This document shows, one piece after another, positions 58,171 through 64,000 of a stretch of 64,000 nucleotides of DNA. This DNA is from Pogona vitticeps (taxonomy: Eukaryota; Chordata; Lepidosauria; Squamata; Agamidae), in assembly GCF_051106095.1 (NCBI RefSeq), contig NC_135786.1:88932501-88996500 (forward strand), in the 5' to 3' direction. The notes under the pieces were generated by a model that worked only from the letters and a program-made list of their open reading frames with translations, had not been told where the DNA came from and searched no databases. The position numbers were made by a program, and so were the translations under genes. Position 1 is the first letter of the stretch. Each line of letters starts with the position of its first letter.

Positions 58171-58773
58171 TGTTCAAGAAACAAAGCTTCTACATAGAAA
58201 TCAATCATTACTGTTTTATTAAAAAGAATTACTTTAGAAAAGGTTTCAGTTGATAGTAAATTAAGTCAGTAGGTACATTTTCATTCAAGACTAACGGAAC
58301 ACACTACTCCCCCACTCCAGCTAAAAAAATAAAGAAATGAAACTATGCTAACTAACATAAAGCATAAATCATCCATCTCACGTGTCTTGGGTCTTCAAAG
58401 GCTGATGCTAGATGAAAACCAGTCCATTATGGGAAAAGCACGTGTCTGCCCCTTTCTCAGGCAAACTCCATCTTTCTTCTCCTTTCTCCTCACTCTTCTT
58501 CTTCCCAGAATGCCTCCTGGGTCTTGTTGTTCCGCCTAACTTTCTCAGGGAGCTTCAGTTGTTATCATTCTTTGTGGCAGAATTATTTTGACTACGAAAC
58601 TCTCTGCTCTCTGCTCATCTTAGCAACGAGATAACCAGAGAGCGAAGCCTCTCTGGAACAGCATGTAAAACTTTCCTACTACAGAACAGACTTTAAATCA
58701 AAATGGATGCTATTGGGACAATCTTAGTACTACATATCCCATTCTAATACACATAAAAACACAAATCATCACA
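58171..58773 (-). mobile_element. 3' LTR of Gmr1-like retrotransposon
   Basis: On the minus strand the LTR begins TGTGATGATTTGTG right after a polypurine tract. It contains a polyadenylation signal AATAAA (58,214-58,219). A plausible end CTTGAACA lies at about 58,171, giving roughly 600 bp. The start is well supported. The end is inferred, because the 5' LTR is outside the window and cannot be compared. Confidence 0.65.
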
Positions 58774-58786
58774 TGCCCCCCCTGAT
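58774..58786 (-). other. Polypurine tract
   Basis: The minus strand reads TCAGGGGGGGCA directly before the TGTG start of the LTR. Such a tract primes plus-strand DNA synthesis in LTR elements. It lies about 160 bp past the end of the coding frame. Confidence 0.75.
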
Positions 58787-58946
58787 TATCGTTAAAATTC
58801 AGAGCAGTTAATCTGATCTAATTTTAAGAAATCAAGTAAAAGTAACTAAAAAGTAATTCAAAGTAATTAACTGGTTACATCTCAAAATTCAACTACAGAT
58901 TAACTATTACAATACTGAAACATAGCACACTGTTGAATACATTGTT

Positions 58947-61900
58947 TCAACGTTCAGGTTCATAAGAATCTTCACAGTACATTCTAGAAAGACCATCTGC
59001 CACTACATTCAATTTTCCAGGAATGTGTTGAACTTCAAAATCAAAATCTTGCAATGCTAGACTCCATCTCAACAATTTTTGGTTGTGAGATTTCATCTTC
59101 TGCAACCAAACTAAAGCTCTGTGATCTGTTTGGAGTGTAAACTTACGACCCCATAGGTAAGGTCGAAGTAAATTGAGAGACCAAAATATAGAAAGAGCTT
59201 CTTTTTCAGGTACTGCGTAACTTCTCTCTCTATCCAAGAGTTTTCTAGAGAAGTATGAGATAGGGTAAAGGTTCCCATCTTCTCCTTGCTGTAACAAAAC
59301 AGCTCCCAGTCCTAATTCAGAAGCATCAGTTTGTAAAATGAATGGTTTGTCAAAATCAGGGGATTTCAGTATAGGCGCATCCATAATCTTAGCTTTTAAA
59401 GCTTCAAAGGCACCTTGACACTCTGGTGTCCACTTTACCTTGACAGGCTGTCTCTTCCTAGTGAGCTCTGTCAGAGGTGAAGCCAAATGACTGAAATCAG
59501 GAATGAATTTTCTGTAGTAGCCGACTAGACCCAAAAACGAGCGTACCTGTTTCTTAGTTTTTGGAATAGGCCAATCATTAATAGATTGTACTTTAGCTTG
59601 CAAAGTCTGAATTTCTCCTTGCCCAATCAAATGACCTAAGTACATGACTTTTCCTTGCATCCACTGACATTTGCTGGCTTTGACTGTCAGTCCTGCTTGC
59701 TGAAGTCTGGACAGAACAGTTTCAATGTGAGACATGTGAGAATCAAAATCAGAACTGAAAATGGCAACATCATCAAGATAAGCACTTGCAAAAGGTAAAC
59801 CTTGTAAAAGTTTATCTATCATCCTTTGAAATGACGCACCTGCATTCTTCAAACCAAATGGCAATCTGCGGAAACGGAAAGTTCCCACGTGCGTGATGAA
59901 AGCGGTCTTATCTCGGGAATCTTCAGCTAAATCAAGCTGCCAATAAGCATTCTTTAGATCGAGAATGCTGATAAACTTAGCCTTTGAAAGATGTTCAATT
60001 AAATCATCCATTCTAGGCAATGGGTATGGATCTGGAACAGTAACACTGTTTAACTTTCTGTAATCAACACAAAATCTTACTTCCTCGAGAATTTCACCCA
60101 AAGCGTTACGTTTTGGCACCAGAACCACCGGAGAAGCCCAAGGGGAGAATGACGGTTCAATCACCCCCAAAGATAACATCTTTTGTATCTCTTGTTCAAT
60201 TTGAATAGCATGATTACCAATTGCTCTATATGGGCTAGACCGTATGGGCTGGGCATTGTTCTCAGTAGTTATCACATGACTGATCAATTTGGTGTAACCT
60301 GGTTTATCTGAAAACACATCTTGGTATTGTTCTAAAATTTGAAACAACCTTTCTTTCTGATCAACGGTACCTGTTAAAACAAGATTATCAGACCAGGTAC
60401 CTGCATCTTGCAATTCAGATAACATATCAATAGGTTCATTTGCAGCATGAAAATATTCAGCATGACATTGAAAAACCATTGCAGATCTATCTTTGTACAG
60501 TTTCAAACTATTGACATGGTAGAGAACAGGTTTCTTATTAGAATCCAACATTTTGACAAGATAATTGACATTTCCCAATTTTTGAACAATTTCACCTGGA
60601 CCTTCCCAGACAACTTCTAGCTTAGAAGGTCTGAGTGGGTTCAGAACAAGTACCAAATCACCCACAGAAAATTCCCTGTGTCTGGATCTCTTGTCGTGGA
60701 AGAACTTCTGACTTGCTTGAGCGTCCAACAAATTGTCTCTGGCTAACTCCTGGACAGCCAAGAGTTTCTCTTGAAGTTTTCTAACAAAATCAGCAACTGG
60801 CACAGTACTACTTTTAACCACACCTTCCCAATTGGATTTCAGGAAGTCCAATGGTCCTTGTAGATTTCTTCCAAACACCACCTCACTTGGAGAAAAGCCA
60901 CCTAGTGAAGAATGAGCTGAGCTACGGTAAGCAAACAAAGCAAAAGGCAAAAGCTCATCCCAAATGTTTCCATATTCTTGAGTCAAAGTTTTAATCATCC
61001 TAAGCAAAGTTTGTTGACCTCTTTCCACCATACCATGAGATTGAGGATGATGGGCCGTGGAAAAACTGATGGTTATTCCACTTATCTCGCAGATCTTACG
61101 CATAAGTTCACTTGTAAAGGCTCCTGCTTGATCACAAATTATTTTGGATGGTACTCCAATACGCGAGCACAAGTCCACGATGATTCTAGCTATGGTGGTA
61201 GCTGTCAGGTTGCTAATAGCGTAAGCCTCGATCCACCTACTGGCAGAACAGATGAAAGAAATGATGTATTTCTTCTTAGATTTAGTAGGAACAAAAGGTC
61301 CTAGCACATCCATTTGCAAACACTGGAACACTTGGTCAGGAATTTCCATAATCTGCATTTCGGCCTTTACCTTGTCAGTTTGATGGCCTGTGCGTTGGCA
61401 ATAGTCACAAGAACTGACATAGTCCTTTACAGTTTTTGAAATACCAGGCCAGTAAAAATGTTGAGAAATCCTCTTTAGGGTTTTTTGTATTCCCTGGTGC
61501 CCACTACTTGGATGGTCATGAGCCATTTCTAGTATTCTCAGTCTATATTCAGTAGGCACGACTAACTGTTGAACAGGTTGGGCATCCAAGTTGGATTTGG
61601 GGAAATATTCTCTGTACAAAAGTCCATTTTCTCCCCACAGGAAACTAACTTGCTGATGCGCAGGGCGTTCAGCATAGTTCTCTGCTTGTGACCTCAAAGA
61701 AGCTAGAGAGGGATCATTAAGTTGCTTCAGTCTAAAGTCCTCTGATCCCTTAGGTATCACCTCCTCCATTTTAGTTTCTGTTGTAGCTGCATTATCAGGT
61801 TTGGTCACAAGAGGCTGCTGTTGGGTAAGGTCTCCATCTGAGCTATCCTCAGTGGATTCCTGCTCCCGTTCAGGATCATGCATCTCCCTACTTTGAGAAC

Positions 61901-64000
61901 GCGTAACTACTGACATTGAAGTTGCATTTTGACTCTGCATGTGATCCAAAAAAGCAAGATCATTTCCAAGAAGAAAATCAGGTTTTCCCTCATGGGTTAA
62001 AATATGTTTTACCCCTGACCAGCTCTTATACGAAATTTTGACATAAGCTAAAGGAATGAAACGCTGATCAGTCTCTACAGATCCATAAGTTTTTACTGGA
62101 CACCTCAGGTTGTTCAAGATTAAGGTGGGGTCTAGAAAACGTTTGCTTATCGAAGAAATGTCGGCACCCGAGTCACGAAAAGCACTTAAAGCCATATCAC
62201 CTCCAGGTGTGTGAAGAAAAACCACCTCAGAAAATGTGCGGGTTGCCCAGTCCCTTTGCGCAGTTGGTACTATGCAATCAGGATCCATAACAGAAAACCT
62301 CTCTCCTGATGCAGTCTCTTTTACAATTTCTGAGGAAATTGAAGCAATTTGTAAGTCCAAAATTCTAGGCACATATTGGTTTACTGCTGCCTGCATTCCA
62401 CTGGCTTGCGAAGGGGTTACAGTTAGGTTAACTCCTTCCTGACTCTGTGAAGGCACAATGCTTGACTGGTGAGGCACAGAAACTGCATTACTGGCAGCTG
62501 GCACTTGCTGAGTTCCTGCTGGTACAGAACTTACATACGCCATCTTGGGTGTGCCTGCTTTAGATCTGCGTGGAGCTGGCACAGGTGTTTTCCTAGCTGG
62601 CTCCTTAACTTGGCTAGCTGGCACATTCAACCTTGGGCAATCTCGTCGCAGATGAGAGCCACCACATTCAAAACATTTAAGAGGCGTTTTACTCTGGCTA
62701 GGAGCTAGACTCCTGCGTTGCTCAAATGAACTTTGCCTGGGCTCTTGAGGAAAAGACTTTCTAATTTCAGGCTGACTCTGTCTCTTAGGCGCCACTGGTG
62801 CAGTCTTTGGCCTAACAGCAGGTTCATGCGTTTTAAAGGAGAGAATTTCATCAGTCTTTAAAGCAAGGGTTTGCAAGTCTTTGTATCCTCTCTCCAACAA
62901 AGTACTCCTTATTTCTGAAGGCACTAAATTAAGAAAATGCTCCATGTACAACACAGTTCTTAAATCCGCAAAAGTACTGGCGCCCAAGGAGCTCAACCAC
63001 TGATCACCTAGATGTTCTATTTTGTCAGCTAGTGCAGAATAACACTCATTAGGCTGCTTTTTCAGTTTTCTAAAGTTCTGCCTCAGTATTTCCGAAGTGA
63101 AACCAAATTTTCTCTTTACCACCTCTTTAAAAGTAGGCCAGTCAGGGTCCTCATCAGATAATTTGGCTACCAAGTTGGCAAGTTGCCCAGAACACTGAGT
63201 ACGCAATAGCTTAAGGTGCCAGGCCTCCGGTATCTTAAGGTCTCGACACGCCTGTTCATATATCGATAAAAATGATAAGATATCATCGCCATCATGGTAG
63301 TAAGGTAGATTGCTTCTATCAACACTGGCTATTGAGTTCTTAAACTCTTCTTTTTCCTTCAGCTCATTAACCAAACGCTCCACCTTTGCCTCTCTGTACT
63401 GCTTCAATAATTCATCAGCCATGCTCTGATTACGAATAGTTTGAGTGTGACAAGCAACAAAATCAGCAAACACCATGGCTAACTTATCCACTGGTGATAG
63501 ACTCTTGTTAGGATCAGGACCCACAGCACCGGCTGCTGCTGCTGCTGCTGCTCCTGCTGTCCCATCAGAAATGCCTCTGCCTGGCACTCCCCTCCCTACT
63601 GGAGTGCTGGCACCCGCCATTTCCTCTGCCTGATCCATCTGTTGCAACTTAGTCCAAGTCTGATCTGAATCAGATCTAAGTAGATCCTGGACGTCCTGTG
63701 CTGGGAGTTTAGCCATTATATTTCCCTTTTGTAATTCCCTTCTCAGTTGTGAAGAATCATAAGTAATCCTTTGCTTAGCACCACTTGGAGTCAAGACGTC
63801 CTGTTCAAGAGCCTCCAAAAGCTCTTGGTGCCAGGGCTTCGTATCTGCACTACCAATCTTAACTTTTCTCTGAGTCACAAACAGCTCTCCAGGCAATTCC
63901 AAAAATTCTTCTCCTGCTAAGTGTTGATCCATATAAGCTTCAACCAACGCAAACACCGAGCTGACCCAAAAAGTAAAATCTCTCTCTGCCCATGTAGCCG
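58947..64000 (-). CDS. Gag-Pol of a Gmr1-like Ty3/Gypsy LTR retrotransposon, integrase before RT
   Basis: One frame of about 1,669 codons ends at 58,947 and is still open at the window edge, so its start lies at or beyond position 64,000. Domains in order, numbered from 63,956: Gag capsid-like region (about 160-420) after an alanine-rich run; CCHC zinc knuckle CFECGGSHLRRDC (about 428-440); aspartic protease DSGADIS (about 595); integrase zinc finger H-H-C-C (about 813-852), then the DDE core MDVLGPF, CDQAGAF and MVERG with 35 residues between the second D and E; a GPY/F-like module WEGPGEIVQKL (about 1,115); reverse transcriptase with YLDD (about 1,393); RNase H (LQTDASELG about 1,542, TDHRAL). 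RT and RNase H are Ty3/Gypsy-like, but integrase precedes RT as in Ty1/Copia. That order defines the Gmr1 group of deuterostome elements. Gag and Pol share one frame. It looks whole within the window and is probably young. Confidence 0.95.
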   Translation of the reverse strand, partial: ATWAERDFTFWVSSVFALVEAYMDQHLAGEEFLELPGELFVTQRKVKIGSADTKPWHQELLEALEQDVLTPSGAKQRITYDSSQLRRELQKGNIMAKLPAQDVQDLLRSDSDQTWTKLQQMDQAEEMAGASTPVGRGVPGRGISDGTAGAAAAAAAGAVGPDPNKSLSPVDKLAMVFADFVACHTQTIRNQSMADELLKQYREAKVERLVNELKEKEEFKNSIASVDRSNLPYYHDGDDILSFLSIYEQACRDLKIPEAWHLKLLRTQCSGQLANLVAKLSDEDPDWPTFKEVVKRKFGFTSEILRQNFRKLKKQPNECYSALADKIEHLGDQWLSSLGASTFADLRTVLYMEHFLNLVPSEIRSTLLERGYKDLQTLALKTDEILSFKTHEPAVRPKTAPVAPKRQSQPEIRKSFPQEPRQSSFEQRRSLAPSQSKTPLKCFECGGSHLRRDCPRLNVPASQVKEPARKTPVPAPRRSKAGTPKMAYVSSVPAGTQQVPAASNAVSVPHQSSIVPSQSQEGVNLTVTPSQASGMQAAVNQYVPRILDLQIASISSEIVKETASGERFSVMDPDCIVPTAQRDWATRTFSEVVFLHTPGGDMALSAFRDSGADISSISKRFLDPTLILNNLRCPVKTYGSVETDQRFIPLAYVKISYKSWSGVKHILTHEGKPDFLLGNDLAFLDHMQSQNATSMSVVTRSQSREMHDPEREQESTEDSSDGDLTQQQPLVTKPDNAATTETKMEEVIPKGSEDFRLKQLNDPSLASLRSQAENYAERPAHQQVSFLWGENGLLYREYFPKSNLDAQPVQQLVVPTEYRLRILEMAHDHPSSGHQGIQKTLKRISQHFYWPGISKTVKDYVSSCDYCQRTGHQTDKVKAEMQIMEIPDQVFQCLQMDVLGPFVPTKSKKKYIISFICSASRWIEAYAISNLTATTIARIIVDLCSRIGVPSKIICDQAGAFTSELMRKICEISGITISFSTAHHPQSHGMVERGQQTLLRMIKTLTQEYGNIWDELLPFALFAYRSSAHSSLGGFSPSEVVFGRNLQGPLDFLKSNWEGVVKSSTVPVADFVRKLQEKLLAVQELARDNLLDAQASQKFFHDKRSRHREFSVGDLVLVLNPLRPSKLEVVWEGPGEIVQKLGNVNYLVKMLDSNKKPVLYHVNSLKLYKDRSAMVFQCHAEYFHAANEPIDMLSELQDAGTWSDNLVLTGTVDQKERLFQILEQYQDVFSDKPGYTKLISHVITTENNAQPIRSSPYRAIGNHAIQIEQEIQKMLSLGVIEPSFSPWASPVVLVPKRNALGEILEEVRFCVDYRKLNSVTVPDPYPLPRMDDLIEHLSKAKFISILDLKNAYWQLDLAEDSRDKTAFITHVGTFRFRRLPFGLKNAGASFQRMIDKLLQGLPFASAYLDDVAIFSSDFDSHMSHIETVLSRLQQAGLTVKASKCQWMQGKVMYLGHLIGQGEIQTLQAKVQSINDWPIPKTKKQVRSFLGLVGYYRKFIPDFSHLASPLTELTRKRQPVKVKWTPECQGAFEALKAKIMDAPILKSPDFDKPFILQTDASELGLGAVLLQQGEDGNLYPISYFSRKLLDRERSYAVPEKEALSIFWSLNLLRPYLWGRKFTLQTDHRALVWLQKMKSHNQKLLRWSLALQDFDFEVQHIPGKLNVVADGLSRMYCEDSYEPER

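Noticed and set aside
57875-58177. 100-codon minus-strand frame as part of the Gmr1-like element
   Set aside because: It lies outside the inferred LTR, has no domain and is of chance length. Kept as unassigned flank.
60978-62708. Plus-strand open frames within 60.9-62.7 kb
   Set aside because: Shadows of the long minus-strand Gag-Pol frame.
62700-64000. Envelope gene or retrovirus identity for the right-hand element
   Set aside because: No envelope-like frame is seen after RNase H; the stop is followed within about 170 bp by the polypurine tract and LTR. The visible part is that of an LTR retrotransposon.

Overview
This window looks like non-coding nuclear DNA of a squamate reptile, most likely a lizard. 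The reasoning is the repeat content: BovB LINEs, Sauria-type SINEs, CR1, L2, L1, a Penelope-like element, Tc1, hAT and Tigger-type DNA elements, and many tetranucleotide microsatellites. No convincing host protein-coding gene, rRNA or tRNA gene was found. The one very long reading frame belongs to an LTR retrotransposon at the right edge.

Layout. 1-5.4 kb: unassigned DNA, a 5'-truncated BovB LINE, a rearranged Penelope-like element and a small Tigger-type MITE. 5.4-10.3 kb: microsatellites, a CR1 3' end, then about 2 kb of AT-rich, repeat-poor DNA that could be conserved non-coding sequence. 10.3-16.6 kb: a dense transposon graveyard. An old RTE-type LINE is interrupted by CR1, a hAT element (itself holding a second hAT element), two Tigger-type MITEs and a ribozyme-bearing retroelement tail, and it ends against a truncated Tc1 transposon. 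17.6-35 kb: L2, several SINEs, a second BovB and another old RTE piece, set in unassigned DNA. 35-44 kb: L1 and L2 relics, a compound tetranucleotide tract, an isolated LTR with a recognisable primer-binding site, hAT pieces and a Tigger-type MITE. 44-58 kb: mostly unassigned DNA with one RTE relic, a dispersed direct repeat and another candidate conserved block near 51-52 kb.

The most notable feature is at 58.2-64 kb on the minus strand. It is a Ty3/Gypsy-group LTR retrotransposon whose single open frame runs gag, protease, integrase, reverse transcriptase, RNase H. Integrase lies upstream of reverse transcriptase, the Ty1/Copia-like order known from the Gmr1 group. The copy looks whole as far as it can be seen and runs off the right edge. 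Its 3' polypurine tract and 3' LTR are visible; its 5' LTR is not in the window.

The elements act as genomic parasites rather than as a host pathway. The sequence does show two relationships: the Sauria SINE tail resembles the BovB 3' tail, as expected of a SINE copied by that LINE's machinery, and the nested insertions give a relative order of activity. Family names rest on motifs recognised by eye; no database search was run.
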